From positions 1 to 9,228 of the forward strand of contig JAJRCY010000026.1 in NCBI GenBank assembly GCA_028678715.1: a stretch of DNA of 9,228 bases. Direction: 5' to 3'. Below, piece after piece: positions 1 to 7,078 of the stretch. The notes under the pieces were generated by a model that was not told the DNA's origin, searched no databases, and saw nothing but the letters and a program-made list of their open reading frames with translations. Origin of the DNA: Methanomicrobiales archaeon. Lineage in GTDB: Archaea; Halobacteriota; Methanomicrobia; Methanomicrobiales; JACTUA01. The position numbers were made by a program, and so were the translations under genes. The number at the start of each line of letters is the position of its first letter. Positions within the stretch are counted from its first letter, which is position 1.

Positions 1-398
1 AGTCCCTGAAAGCGGCAGACTCCGGGATCAGCCGGATCGCCATCGGGCTGGCCCGCAAGGGAAACCCCACCCGGGACATCACGGTCAGCCTGAGGACAAC
101 CCTGAAAGGGTCTGACCTGGCCACAGCCACCATCACCCCCGCCATGGTCACCTCGACCAGCTCTTCGGATCCCTCATGGGTGGAGGTGCCCGTGGGCCGG
201 GAGGGTATCCTCACCCCGGGGAGCACGCTCTTTGTCGTGCTGGACACCGGGACCTATGACCTGAAGAACTACTACTATGTCCCGCTGAACTCCAGAAATC
301 CGTACGCGGACGGTATCCACTACCGGGGGACCTCTTTCTACCCGAACGGAAACTCCGACATGCTGGTGAAGGTCTGGTTCACGGATGGGACTGGGTAG
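1..398 (+). CDS. C-terminal end of a secreted/surface beta-sandwich protein (partial)
   Basis: The reading frame is open from base 3 to the TAG at 396-398, so this is the last ~131 residues of a protein that begins before the window. It contains a beta-rich pattern: an ...RIAIGLARKGNPTRDITVSL... strand pair, then ITPAMV, SWVEVPV, ILTPGSTLFVVLDT, and NYYYVPLNSRNPYADG, ending near DMLVKVWFTD. From memory this resembles a sandwich module of many extracellular and adhesin-like proteins, with a 'GNPTG.LTV.I' strand, a 'W..F.....L..GT.YWIVL' strand and a 'NPYAGG' loop. Such modules are generally assumed to be structural or ligand-binding; no catalytic residue is visible. The fragment contains no cysteines and ends without a visible C-terminal membrane anchor. 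An ATG at 144 lies inside the module and is unlikely to be a real start. Function of the whole protein is unknown. Confidence 0.75.
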   Translation, partial: SLKAADSGISRIAIGLARKGNPTRDITVSLRTTLKGSDLATATITPAMVTSTSSSDPSWVEVPVGREGILTPGSTLFVVLDTGTYDLKNYYYVPLNSRNPYADGIHYRGTSFYPNGNSDMLVKVWFTDGTG

Positions 399-426
399 CG
401 GCGCAAATCGCGCCCGCCCTCTTTTT
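399..426 (+). terminator. Hairpin plus T-run terminator of the partial surface-protein gene
   Basis: Right after the TAG stop, GCGGCGC and GCGCCCGC can pair around a short AAATC loop (about 7 bp, one bulged base), followed by CTCTTTTT ending at 426. The T-run is what archaeal termination mainly needs; the hairpin may help. The assignment is by position and pattern only. Confidence 0.5.
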
Positions 427-835
427 CGTTTCAGCTTGTCTTCCTTCTCCGGAATCGCGGGAGCCCCTCAATGTCACGATCCCGGAGGCGATTGTCAGAA
501 CAGGGCGATCAGGGAAAAACCTGGGAAAGGTCCTATCCTCACTGGGGGTGGGGCCGGGAGGGGGCAAGCCCTCTCCCATCGCCCTCCCCTATTGAGGATA
601 TCTGGTTCCTCTCAGTCATCACCCATTGTTCCCCTGCCCAGGAGGAGTCACAGGGCAATGCATACGGAACCCCTTTCTTCATCGGAGAAATGGAAGCAGG
701 GCGGAGACAACCCGGCATCCTCTGATCGGGAAGGGCAGGTCCGGTTCCACCACTCTCTTGCGACAGAACCGTCCCGGGGAACGCGGCCATCTCCCGCACC
801 ATGACCCCGTCCCCTGCCTGCCGCGGCCGGCACCA
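427..835. other. Gene-free stretch upstream of the photolyase-related gene
   Basis: Apart from repeat copy A at 534-600, nothing here can be supported as a gene. Open frames exist on both strands but have no recognisable product and run through the repeat or into the terminator. A small palindrome CAGGGAAAAACCTGGG (510-525) sits just before copy A. Bases 601-835 show no similarity to anything else in the window that I could find by eye. Confidence 0.5.
534..600 (+). repeat. Intergenic palindromic repeat, copy A (67 bp)
   Basis: The copy starts TATCCTCA and ends TGAGGATA, perfect 8-bp inverted ends. Inside, the arm GGGGGTGGGGCCGGGAGGGGGC is followed by a short loop and CTCTCCCATCGCCCTCCCC, so the unit can fold into one long imperfect hairpin. 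The same 67-bp plan recurs at 7879-7945 (+), 9005-9071 (-) and, as 65 bp, at 4783-4847 (-). It lies in a gene-free stretch between a terminator and the photolyase promoter. Short open frames across it are by-products of GC richness. Confidence 0.85.
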
Positions 836-869
836 CCTTTTATTTCTCCCCGGGGCAAGGGGGGTGATC
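836..869 (+). promoter_or_regulatory. Promoter and ribosome binding site of the photolyase-related gene
   Basis: An AT-rich box, CCTTTTATTTC at 836-846, stands out in GC-rich surroundings and looks like an archaeal TATA box. GGGGTGATC at 861-869 matches the complement of the archaeal 16S 3' end (GGAGGTGATC) and lies 11 nt before the ATG at 881. If the transcript starts about 22-26 nt after the box, the leader would be short and would just include this site. Confidence 0.55.
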
Positions 870-880
870 AGGGATACTGC

Positions 881-2383
881 ATGAAAGGAAAGGAGAGGGG
901 AACGGGCGAGGCGGTGCTGGTGCTCCCGCCGCAGCTCTTCCGGGAGCACCCGCAGCTCCAAAAGGACCGGCCGGTGTTTCTCGCAGAAGCGGGCCGGTAC
1001 TTCTCGGCGTTCCGGTTCCACCGGCAGAAGCTGATCCTGCACCGGGCCACCATGCAGGCGTACCGGGAGAGGCTGGAGCGGGAGGGTTATCACGTGACGT
1101 ACCTGGACCATGCCCTCGCGGGACGGGTCCCCGACCTGCTGGATACCCTGAAGGAGAAGGGTATCGCCCGCATCCTGCTGACCGATCCCTGCGACCAGCC
1201 GCTGGAGCAGGAGCTCCTGAAGGAGGCCGCTGCCCGGGGGATGGAGCTGGTCATGGACGAGACACCCCTCTTCCTTCTGGATCGGAAGACGGTGCTCGCC
1301 CATTTCTCCGGTCTCACCCACTATTCCCTGACGCAGTTCTACGTGAGCCGCCGGAAAGCAACCGGGATCCTGGTGGACCAGGGGAAACCCCGTGGCGGGC
1401 GATGGACCTTCGACACGTCCAACCGGGAACCCCTGCCCCGCGGCCTCTCGCCCCCGCCGATCCCGGAGATCCGCGAATCAGGATATGTGCGGGATGCCCG
1501 GAGCTATGTGAAGGAGCATTTCCCTCTCGCGCCCGGTGAGGATACCCCGTTCCCCTGGCCGGTGACCCATGGGGATGCCGACACCTGGCTGCAGGACTTC
1601 CTGGAGAAGAGGCTTGCCTTCTTCGGCACCTACGAGGATGCAATCCACAGGGACGAGCCGTTCCTCTTCCACTCGCTCCTCTCTCCTCTCCTGAACATCG
1701 GCCTCCTCACCCCGAAGCAGGTGGTGGATGCCGCCCTTGGCCACGCGGAGCAGCACGAGGTGCCCCTCAACTCCCTGGAAGGGTTCATCCGGCAGATGAT
1801 CGGGTGGCGGGAGTTCATCCGTGCGATCTATGTCGTGGCGGGTGAGCGGCAGCGGAAGAGCAACTTCTGGGGCCACATGAAGGGACTTCCCCCCTCGCTC
1901 TATACGGCCAGCACCGGTATCCTTCCCGTGGACGACGTCATCCGGCGGGTGTACCGGAACGGGTTCGCCCACCACATCGAGCGGCTGATGGTCCTCGGCA
2001 ACTTCATGCTCCTCTCCGGCATCCATCCCGATGACGTGTACCGGTGGTTCATGGAGCTCTTCATCGACTCCTACGACTGGGTGATGGTGCCCAACGTGTA
2101 CGGCATGTCCCAGTATGCCGACGGCGGCCTCATGAACACCAAACCTTACATCTCGGGGTCCAACTATCTGCGCCGGATGTCCAACTACTCCGAGGGGGAC
2201 TGGTATCCCGTCTGGGACGGCCTCTTCTGGCGGTTCGTGGACATGCACCGGCAGGTGCTTGCAAAGAACCCCCGGACGGTCATGATGGTGAAGACCTGGG
2301 AGCACCTGAAGCCCGAGGTGAGGAAGGGGCACCGGGAGGTGGCGGAGGAGTTCCTCCAGCGATTCCACGGTGGGAAGGGATAG
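881..2383 (+). CDS. Cryptochrome/photolyase-related protein (FeS-BCP/PhrB family, cluster cysteines missing)
   Basis: This 500-residue protein belongs to the deoxyribodipyrimidine photolyase-related family (DPRP N-terminal domain; PhrB/CryB-type FeS-BCP). Characterised members bind FAD and repair (6-4) photoproducts with light, or sense light. The N-terminal alpha/beta domain (about 10-190) contains the family's GKPRGGRWTFDTSNRE motif (168-183). The helical FAD domain has LNIGLLTP (271-278), VPLNSLEGFIRQMIGWREFIR (294-314), FAHHIERLMVLGNF (362-375), PNVYGMSQYADGG (404-416) and KPYISGSNYLRRMS (421-434). H364-H365 match the His pair used in (6-4) repair. The four cysteines that hold the 4Fe-4S cluster in PhrB are absent: the positions appear to be P349, S437 and D440, and the loop with the fourth is shortened. 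The only cysteine is C104. I chose the ATG at 881, although the frame opens further upstream, because of the strong GGTGATC site and family length. It converges on the next gene with 8 nt between stops. Confidence 0.88.
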   Translation: MKGKERGTGEAVLVLPPQLFREHPQLQKDRPVFLAEAGRYFSAFRFHRQKLILHRATMQAYRERLEREGYHVTYLDHALAGRVPDLLDTLKEKGIARILLTDPCDQPLEQELLKEAAARGMELVMDETPLFLLDRKTVLAHFSGLTHYSLTQFYVSRRKATGILVDQGKPRGGRWTFDTSNREPLPRGLSPPPIPEIRESGYVRDARSYVKEHFPLAPGEDTPFPWPVTHGDADTWLQDFLEKRLAFFGTYEDAIHRDEPFLFHSLLSPLLNIGLLTPKQVVDAALGHAEQHEVPLNSLEGFIRQMIGWREFIRAIYVVAGERQRKSNFWGHMKGLPPSLYTASTGILPVDDVIRRVYRNGFAHHIERLMVLGNFMLLSGIHPDDVYRWFMELFIDSYDWVMVPNVYGMSQYADGGLMNTKPYISGSNYLRRMSNYSEGDWYPVWDGLFWRFVDMHRQVLAKNPRTVMMVKTWEHLKPEVRKGHREVAEEFLQRFHGGKG

Positions 2384-2391
2384 GGAGGGAA

Positions 2392-2940
2392 TCAGGAAAA
2401 AACCGTTAACAGCAGGCAGATACAGGGCGGGATCAGGAGGTTGTCATCCACCGGTGCCACGAGCTCGATCACCCCGGCCAGCACGGCGGCCGCAAAGGCC
2501 GGCGCAGGTGGGAGGATTACGAGGAGCGCAAGGAAAGCGGCCGCGATCCCTGCTCCGGCCCCCTCCCATGACTTGCCGTTGAAGATCCGGTGTCTGCCGT
2601 AACGGAGCCCGGCGAGAGTAGCGACACCGTCCAGTACCGAGAGGGCGATGATGGCCGGGATCACCACTTTCGGTTCAAAGAAGAAGAGGCAGACGAGGGC
2701 AGAGAAGACGAAGAGGAGCGCTCCCTTGCCCGGGAGGACGTTCTGCCTCTCCAACGCTTCGACGAGCGGTGACACCCCCTCGATGTGGTGGCCGCGGGAG
2801 AGGGCGTCGGAGAGGAGGAACCCGAAGAAGAGGGAGATCACCATGATGGCGAGCATTGTCGGCCGGTCGATGAAGGCGATGGCGGCAGCGATGCCCAGGC
2901 CGAAGAGGAGGTGCACCAGCTGCCGCGGGGTCTCATCCAT
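2392..2940 (-). CDS. Membrane CTP-dependent lipid kinase, dolichol kinase family (SEC59/COG0170-like)
   Basis: This 182-residue protein is almost wholly hydrophobic, with about seven membrane spans (near 8-24, 28-46, 72-88, 92-110, 126-144, 147-163, 168-180). Motifs fit the dolichol kinase/phosphatidate cytidylyltransferase-like family: LPGKGALLF (69-77), LDGVATLAGLRYGRHR (103-118), the NGKSWEG signature (121-127), and IELVAPVDDNLLIPP (158-172) with the acidic DDN that is typical near the active site. Known relatives use CTP to phosphorylate dolichol, phytol or diacylglycerol; the substrate here is an inference and could be an archaeal isoprenoid alcohol. Length is normal for compact archaeal members. 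The ATG at 2940 has no ribosome binding site before it, but a TATA-like CCTTATCAC ends about 24 nt upstream, which suggests a leaderless mRNA. The last codons (TTTTTTCC) supply a T-run at the stop. Confidence 0.8.
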   Translation of the reverse strand: MDETPRQLVHLLFGLGIAAAIAFIDRPTMLAIMVISLFFGFLLSDALSRGHHIEGVSPLVEALERQNVLPGKGALLFVFSALVCLFFFEPKVVIPAIIALSVLDGVATLAGLRYGRHRIFNGKSWEGAGAGIAAAFLALLVILPPAPAFAAAVLAGVIELVAPVDDNLLIPPCICLLLTVFS

Positions 2941-2963
2941 CGAGGAGGTGTGGAGGGGGAATT

Positions 2964-2972
2964 GTGATAAGG
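2964..2972 (-). promoter_or_regulatory. TATA-like box for a leaderless membrane kinase gene
   Basis: Read on the minus strand, CCTTATCAC lies about 24-32 nt before the ATG at 2940. That is the distance expected between an archaeal TATA box and the transcription start, so the mRNA would begin at or near the start codon. No Shine-Dalgarno sequence is visible in CCCCCTCCACACCTCCTCG before the ATG. Confidence 0.45.
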
Positions 2973-2994
2973 ATTCTGGTTTGGTGGATTCCCA

Positions 2995-3004
2995 TCAAAA
3001 AAGG
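2995..3004 (-). terminator. T-run terminator of the diadenylate cyclase gene
   Basis: The minus strand reads CCCTTTTTTGAT about 22-30 nt after the stop codon at 3026, a six-T run in GC-rich DNA. It precedes the TATA-like box of the next gene, so the two minus-strand genes are probably separate transcription units. Confidence 0.5.
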
Positions 3005-3025
3005 GAAGATCCTTCGAGGGTGCTG

Positions 3026-4687
3026 CTACTCCGCCGCGGTGATCACCTTCACCACCCTCCCGTCCTTGAAGAGGGAGATCCGGCCGCCGCTCTGGGAGAC
3101 CACGATCCCCACGGAGCGTGTCTCCTGGGTGATCCCGGCCACGGAGGCGTGGCGGGTTCCCAGCCCCTTCGGCACCGCAGCCGCACTGGTGTCGATGGTG
3201 ATGTACCTGCCCCCGGCACAGACCACCCCATCGCCGCTCACCACGAACGCACCGTCCAGCTGGGCCAGTTCCTTGATCGTCTCCCGGAGCCCGGGATTTG
3301 TGACTATCCGGGCTTCCCGAGGGTGCCCTTCGAAGGGGTTCAGGATCAGCTGCCGGGAACGGGCCAGCACGTTCTGCATATCCCCGAGAACAAAGGTGGT
3401 CCCCACCGGTTTTCCCTCCCTTCCTTCGCGGGAGATCTCGGCCGCGATCTCGTAGACCGCGTCAAAGACCGGCTCCTGGATATCGGTGCCATGGATGAGG
3501 GCCTTCTTCCAGGGGGCGATGGTGATGCTCACCTCCTTCACGTCCAGCTTCCGGTCGGTGATGTCGTTCCCGATGGAGAGCATCTCCACGAGCCGGCCCT
3601 TCTCATCCCGGATCGCCTTGTTGGTCCAGGCGATCCAGACCCGTTCGCCGGACTTTTTCATGTTCTCGTTGACATTCACTTCGAAGTCCTCCGGCTTCTT
3701 CATCACCTCCCTCACCATCGCGGACAGGTCCCGTCCCGTCCGTGAGCGCTCGGGAAGAATGGTGCCCAGCAGGTGTGTTCCCACGATCTCGTCTGCGGAA
3801 TAGCCGAAGAACGTCTCGCCGTACCTGTTAATGAACCGGATGATGCCGCCCGGGTCCACCCGGAGGATGATGCTGTGGGCGTTGTCGATGAGGTCCTGGA
3901 ATCGGAGCTCGCTCTTGCGCAGCAGGTCCCGGATCCGGTGGTACTCGGTCATGTCCTGGCCCACGACGATGTGCCCCTGCGACGGGTCGGAGGGGTCCAC
4001 CGGCCGGGACTGGAGGTGGCAGCTCAGCAGGGACCCGTCCTTCCGTTTCACCTGCGAGTCGGCCGAGCCCCAGCCGAACTCATCCCGGGTACCGAAGAGT
4101 CCCAGGTCAATCTGCCGGTGCTCCTCCTGGCCGGCCATGAACTCCAGAGGGTCCTTCCCGATCAGCTCCCCCTCCATGTACCCCAGCATGGACTGGAGCG
4201 TGCGGTTGGCCCAGATGATCACATGGTCCCGGATGACGCAGACGGCGAGAGGGGTCGCGTTCAGCACCGCCGCCATGATCCCGTTCTCCTGGCGCAGGTT
4301 CTCCTCCCGGCGCCACCGGCCGGCCAGGGCACGGATGGTGCCGGTGAGCCCGGCCCAGGCCTCCGGGGAATCGCGGGGCCGCTCCAGGACGAGATCAGCC
4401 CCGTGGAGGTAGGCGTGACTCCGGGCATCCAGGTCTGCCGGATCGGCAAAGAGGATGACGGGAATCCCCGTTCCCGAGGACCGGATGGCCTCCAGGAGCC
4501 GGATCCCTTCCGTTTCTTCTCCCCCGGACAGTCCCAGGACCATGTCCACGTCCCCTTCCTTCAGCCGGGTCAGGGCTTCGGCTACCGTGCCGGCGGACTG
4601 CACCGTGAGATCCCCGACACTGGCGGCTATCCTCCGGAACCTCTCGGAAAAACCGGGATCTGCATCCAGCAGGAGGATGGTGATCAT
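3026..4687 (-). CDS. Receiver-PAS-PAS-diadenylate cyclase fusion (c-di-AMP synthase, DacZ-like domain)
   Basis: This 553-residue soluble protein has four modules. Residues 1-125 form a receiver-like domain (ITILLLDAD, IPVILFAD, GADLVLERP), but the usual phosphorylated Asp is replaced (DMVLGL, Leu53), and the conserved Thr and Lys read Ala81 and Arg103. Residues ~136-250 and ~260-380 are two PAS domains (ATPLAVCVIRDHVIIWANRT...GQDMTEY; NAHSIILRVDPGGIIRFINR...GNDITDRK). Residues ~405-553 form a diadenylate cyclase (DAC/DisA_N) domain: VGTTFVLGDMQNVLARSRQL, NPFEGH, LDGAFVVSGDG (the DGA motif, 478-480), LGTRHASVAGIT (the RHR-motif position reads R512-H513-A514) and VSQSGGRISLFKDG. The domain makes c-di-AMP from two ATP; in archaea this messenger is linked to osmotic and potassium balance. 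The enzyme may be switched by signals sensed through PAS. There is no histidine kinase domain. GGAGAGG lies close before the ATG. Confidence 0.85.
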   Translation of the reverse strand: MITILLLDADPGFSERFRRIAASVGDLTVQSAGTVAEALTRLKEGDVDMVLGLSGGEETEGIRLLEAIRSSGTGIPVILFADPADLDARSHAYLHGADLVLERPRDSPEAWAGLTGTIRALAGRWRREENLRQENGIMAAVLNATPLAVCVIRDHVIIWANRTLQSMLGYMEGELIGKDPLEFMAGQEEHRQIDLGLFGTRDEFGWGSADSQVKRKDGSLLSCHLQSRPVDPSDPSQGHIVVGQDMTEYHRIRDLLRKSELRFQDLIDNAHSIILRVDPGGIIRFINRYGETFFGYSADEIVGTHLLGTILPERSRTGRDLSAMVREVMKKPEDFEVNVNENMKKSGERVWIAWTNKAIRDEKGRLVEMLSIGNDITDRKLDVKEVSITIAPWKKALIHGTDIQEPVFDAVYEIAAEISREGREGKPVGTTFVLGDMQNVLARSRQLILNPFEGHPREARIVTNPGLRETIKELAQLDGAFVVSGDGVVCAGGRYITIDTSAAAVPKGLGTRHASVAGITQETRSVGIVVSQSGGRISLFKDGRVVKVITAAE

Positions 4688-4782
4688 GGAGCCTCTCCAG
4701 TACCCATTCGGGGTAGGGAGGCATTACGCTACTGGTTTTGGATCCCGTGAAACGAGAGGAGGCAGGAGAGTGAATCCACCCC

Positions 4783-4847
4783 TCTCCTCATCATGAAGGG
4801 TGACTGGAACGGGCATGCCGCCTCCCGGTCCCACCCCCATAACGATA
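4783..4847 (-). repeat. Intergenic palindromic repeat, copy D (65 bp, most diverged)
   Basis: On the minus strand it reads TATCGTTATGGGGGTGGGAC, then CGGGAGGCGGCATGCCCG, and ends GATGAGGAGA. The 5' arm matches the other copies closely (GGGGGTGGGACCGGGAGG), while the 3' arm has drifted to TTCCAGTCACCCTTC. It lies between the start of the diadenylate cyclase gene and the terminator of the M42 peptidase operon. Confidence 0.75.
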
Positions 4848-4914
4848 CTCGCTTCCTGCCCTTTTCCCCAACAGGAGAGGGAAGAACAAACTGGGTGACC
4901 CAAGGAGAGCAATC

Positions 4915-4926
4915 AGGAAAAAAAGG
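4915..4926 (-). terminator. T-run terminator of the hexuloisomerase-aminotransferase-peptidase operon
   Basis: Just past the M42 stop at 4932 the minus strand reads TCCTTTTTTTCCTG, seven T in a row at 4918-4924. A perfect palindrome TGGGTGACCCA follows at about 4892-4902, after the T-run, so it is not a classic hairpin-then-T terminator. The run of T alone suffices for archaeal termination in many cases. Confidence 0.5.
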
Positions 4927-4931
4927 AGAGA

Positions 4932-5975
4932 TCAGAGATCCGGCCGCACCCGGAGGGCCTCCACCAGGAGCTTCACCGACATCTCGATGTCCCGCAGGTC
5001 CACCACTTCCACAGGGGAATGGATGTACCGCACGGGGACGCTGATCACGGTGGAGGGGATGCCTCCCCGGGTCAGGTGGATGCTGGTCGCATCCGTGGTG
5101 CCCCCGTGGCCCACCTCCAGCTGGTAGGGGATCTTCTTCTTGTCGGCCACGGACCGGAGCCAGGCCACCATCCGCCGGTCCGCGATGAGCCCCCGGCCGC
5201 TGGCATCCGAGACGGTGATGGCGGGCCCCTTCCCCATCACCAGGCAGGAGTCCTCCTTCTTGATCTCAGGGTGGTCCCCGGGGAAGGTGACGTCGGTCGC
5301 GATGGCGCAGTCCGGCTCCAGCTCAAAGGCACTGGTCCGGGCACCCTTGGCCCCCACCTCCTCCTGGGCCGTGAAGACGGCGTACACGGTGTGAGGGGAG
5401 TCCATCTGCTGAAGGGTCCGGGCGAGCAGCACGCAACCCACCCGGTTATCGAAGGCCTTCCCGGTCACGCGCCGGTAGCCCAGGTCCGCCAGCTCCCGGT
5501 CAATGGTGACCGGGGTGCCGATCTCGATGCCCAGCCGCTGCACCTCTTTCGCACTGGATGCACCCACGTCAATGAACATCTCCTCCGTCTTCACGCCCTT
5601 CTTGCGCTCCTCCTCGGACATCGCGTGGGGCGGTTTCCCCCCCACCACGCCGTGGACAGGTCCCCTGCTGCCATGGAGGATCACCCGCTGGGCAGAGAGC
5701 GTGGGTGCGTACCACCCGCCGAAGGTGACGAACCGCGAGAACCCCTTGTCGTCAATGTAGTTCACCATCAGCCCGATCTCGTCGGTGTGGGCTGCCAGCA
5801 TCACCGAGAGGTCCCCGCCCTTCTTCACCGCCACCAGGTTGCCCAGCGTATCCCTGCGGACCTCGTCCACGTGGTCCTGAATCTCGGCCCGGATCACGTC
5901 GTGGACGTTCCCCTCGCTCCCTGAAACACCGTGGGCGTTCGCGAACTTCCGGAGGAGCCGCTTCTCACCGCTCAC
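4932..5975 (-). CDS. M42 family metallo-aminopeptidase (TET/FrvX-like)
   Basis: This 347-residue protein is a full-length M42 peptidase, a cytosolic enzyme that trims amino acids from short peptides. Relatives assemble into 12-subunit tetrahedral particles. The metal and catalytic residues are all visible: H63 and D65 (AAHTDEIGLM), bridging D176 (KAFDNRVG), base E205 and ligand E206 (TAQEEVGAKG), D228 (ATDVTF) and H319 (RYIHSPVE). The GGTTDAT segment (291-297) is also conserved. The start is GTG at 5975, overlapping the aminotransferase stop as GTGA, with GGCGGTGGCGG before it; this implies translational coupling. It is the last gene of the three-gene operon. Which peptides it cleaves (glutamyl, leucyl or other) cannot be read from the sequence. 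Confidence 0.92.
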   Translation of the reverse strand: MSGEKRLLRKFANAHGVSGSEGNVHDVIRAEIQDHVDEVRRDTLGNLVAVKKGGDLSVMLAAHTDEIGLMVNYIDDKGFSRFVTFGGWYAPTLSAQRVILHGSRGPVHGVVGGKPPHAMSEEERKKGVKTEEMFIDVGASSAKEVQRLGIEIGTPVTIDRELADLGYRRVTGKAFDNRVGCVLLARTLQQMDSPHTVYAVFTAQEEVGAKGARTSAFELEPDCAIATDVTFPGDHPEIKKEDSCLVMGKGPAITVSDASGRGLIADRRMVAWLRSVADKKKIPYQLEVGHGGTTDATSIHLTRGGIPSTVISVPVRYIHSPVEVVDLRDIEMSVKLLVEALRVRPDL

Positions 5976-7072
5976 TCCGCCACCGCCTGGCCGATCCGGT
6001 GGAGGGCTTCCGCAATGTTCTCCCGGCTGGTGGCATAGCAGAGCCGGGCGTACTCCTTCGCGTTCCTTCCGAAGGCCTCACCGGGCACGATCACGACACC
6101 CTTCGAGATCACCCTCTCGGTGAGCTGCCGGCCGAAGGGAACGAACATGTAGAAGGCCCCCTCGGGGATCGGGAAGTAGATTCCCAGGCGCGTGAACCCC
6201 TCGTACATCAGGTCCCGGCGTGCCTGGTATTCTCTCCGCATCTCCGCCACCGGGGACTGGTCACCGGTGTAGGCGGCGACGGCCGCGTACTGGGCGATGG
6301 AGGTGGCGCAGGCCTGGCAGTACTGGTGCACCTTCATGGCCTGGTCCACCACCTCCTCGGGGGCGGCCAGGAAACCCACACGCCAGCCGGTCATGGCATA
6401 GGTCTTGCTGGTGGCGTTCACGGTGATGACGTTCTCGCCGAACCGGGCGGCCGACACGTGGGATTTCCCGTAGGTGAGGTGCTCGTACACCTCGTCGGAG
6501 AGAACGGTGACGCCCCGGTCTGCGGCGTACTCGACGAGCGCCCGGATGGACTCCTCCGGCTCCACGGCACCCGTCGGGTTGGAGGGGCTGTTCAGCACCA
6601 TCACGGTCGCCCCGTCCAGGAGCTCCTTCGCCTTCTCCACGTCTGTATGCAGGGTAGTGTCAGCAGGGATCCCCACCGGTTTGCCGCCGGCGACGGTGGC
6701 CAGCGCCGCGTAGGAGACAAACCCCGGGTCCGGGACCAGCACCCGGTCACCGTCCCTGACCAGGACCTGCATCAGCAGGTGGAGCGCCTCGCTCGCCCCT
6801 GCCGTCACGATCAGCTGCTCCGGCCGGTAGGTGAGGCCATTCTCCCTCCGGAGCTTCTCGCAGATGGCAGCCCGGAGTTCCGGGATACCGGCGTTCGGCG
6901 TGTAGCCGGTCTTTCCCTCCCGGAGTGCCACGATGGCCGCCTCCTTGATATGGGCCGGGGTATCGTAGTCCGGCTGCCCGAGGCCCAGGTTCACGGCCCC
7001 CGGCCCTGCCGACTCAAACAGCTTGCGTATCCCTGAAGCCTCGATGCCCTGGATCCGTTCCGAAAATCTCAT
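5972..7072 (-). CDS. PLP-dependent class I/II aminotransferase (aspartate aminotransferase-like)
   Basis: This 366-residue enzyme has fold type I aminotransferase features: VNLGLGQPDYDTP near the N-terminus, TGYTPNAGIPELR, NSPSNPTGAV (PLP contact Asn165), SDEVYEHLTY (Asp193, Tyr196), the Schiff-base Lys223 in ATSKTYAMTGWRVGF, and Arg343 in ARLCYATSRENI, which binds the substrate carboxylate. Archaeal relatives act on aspartate, aromatic amino acids or alanine with 2-oxoglutarate; the substrate here is not decidable. I chose ATG at 7072 (MRFSERI...), since GGGAGG lies 8 nt upstream of it, whereas a TTG two codons earlier has no such support. It follows the hexuloisomerase gene by 22 nt and overlaps the M42 peptidase start by 4 nt. 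Confidence 0.9.
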   Translation of the reverse strand: MRFSERIQGIEASGIRKLFESAGPGAVNLGLGQPDYDTPAHIKEAAIVALREGKTGYTPNAGIPELRAAICEKLRRENGLTYRPEQLIVTAGASEALHLLMQVLVRDGDRVLVPDPGFVSYAALATVAGGKPVGIPADTTLHTDVEKAKELLDGATVMVLNSPSNPTGAVEPEESIRALVEYAADRGVTVLSDEVYEHLTYGKSHVSAARFGENVITVNATSKTYAMTGWRVGFLAAPEEVVDQAMKVHQYCQACATSIAQYAAVAAYTGDQSPVAEMRREYQARRDLMYEGFTRLGIYFPIPEGAFYMFVPFGRQLTERVISKGVVIVPGEAFGRNAKEYARLCYATSRENIAEALHRIGQAVAE

Positions 7073-7078
7073 ACCCAA

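Noticed and set aside
385..804. Open frame of 139 codons downstream of the partial surface gene, with overlapping minus-strand frames of similar length
   Set aside because: It is rich in Arg, Pro and Ser with no recognisable domain, runs through the terminator and repeat copy A, and has no supporting start. High GC explains such open frames.
626..880. In-frame upstream extension of the photolyase-related protein to an earlier ATG
   Set aside because: The extra 85 residues are low-complexity and unlike the family, while ATG 881 has a GGTGATC site and a TATA box just upstream.
1478..2368. Long minus-strand frame (296 codons) opposite the photolyase-related gene
   Set aside because: It is the antisense shadow of a well-supported gene; its composition (many Val, His, Pro, Glu, Gly) is typical of antisense of GC-rich code and matches no family.
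4892..4902. Palindrome TGGGTGACCCA after the M42 peptidase gene as an operator
   Set aside because: It is a single 11-base occurrence, far from any start in the right orientation, and could arise by chance in GC-rich DNA.
5019..7036. Long plus-strand frames opposite the M42 peptidase and aminotransferase
   Set aside because: They mirror strongly conserved enzymes on the other strand and show only His/Gly/Arg/Leu-rich sequence without motifs.
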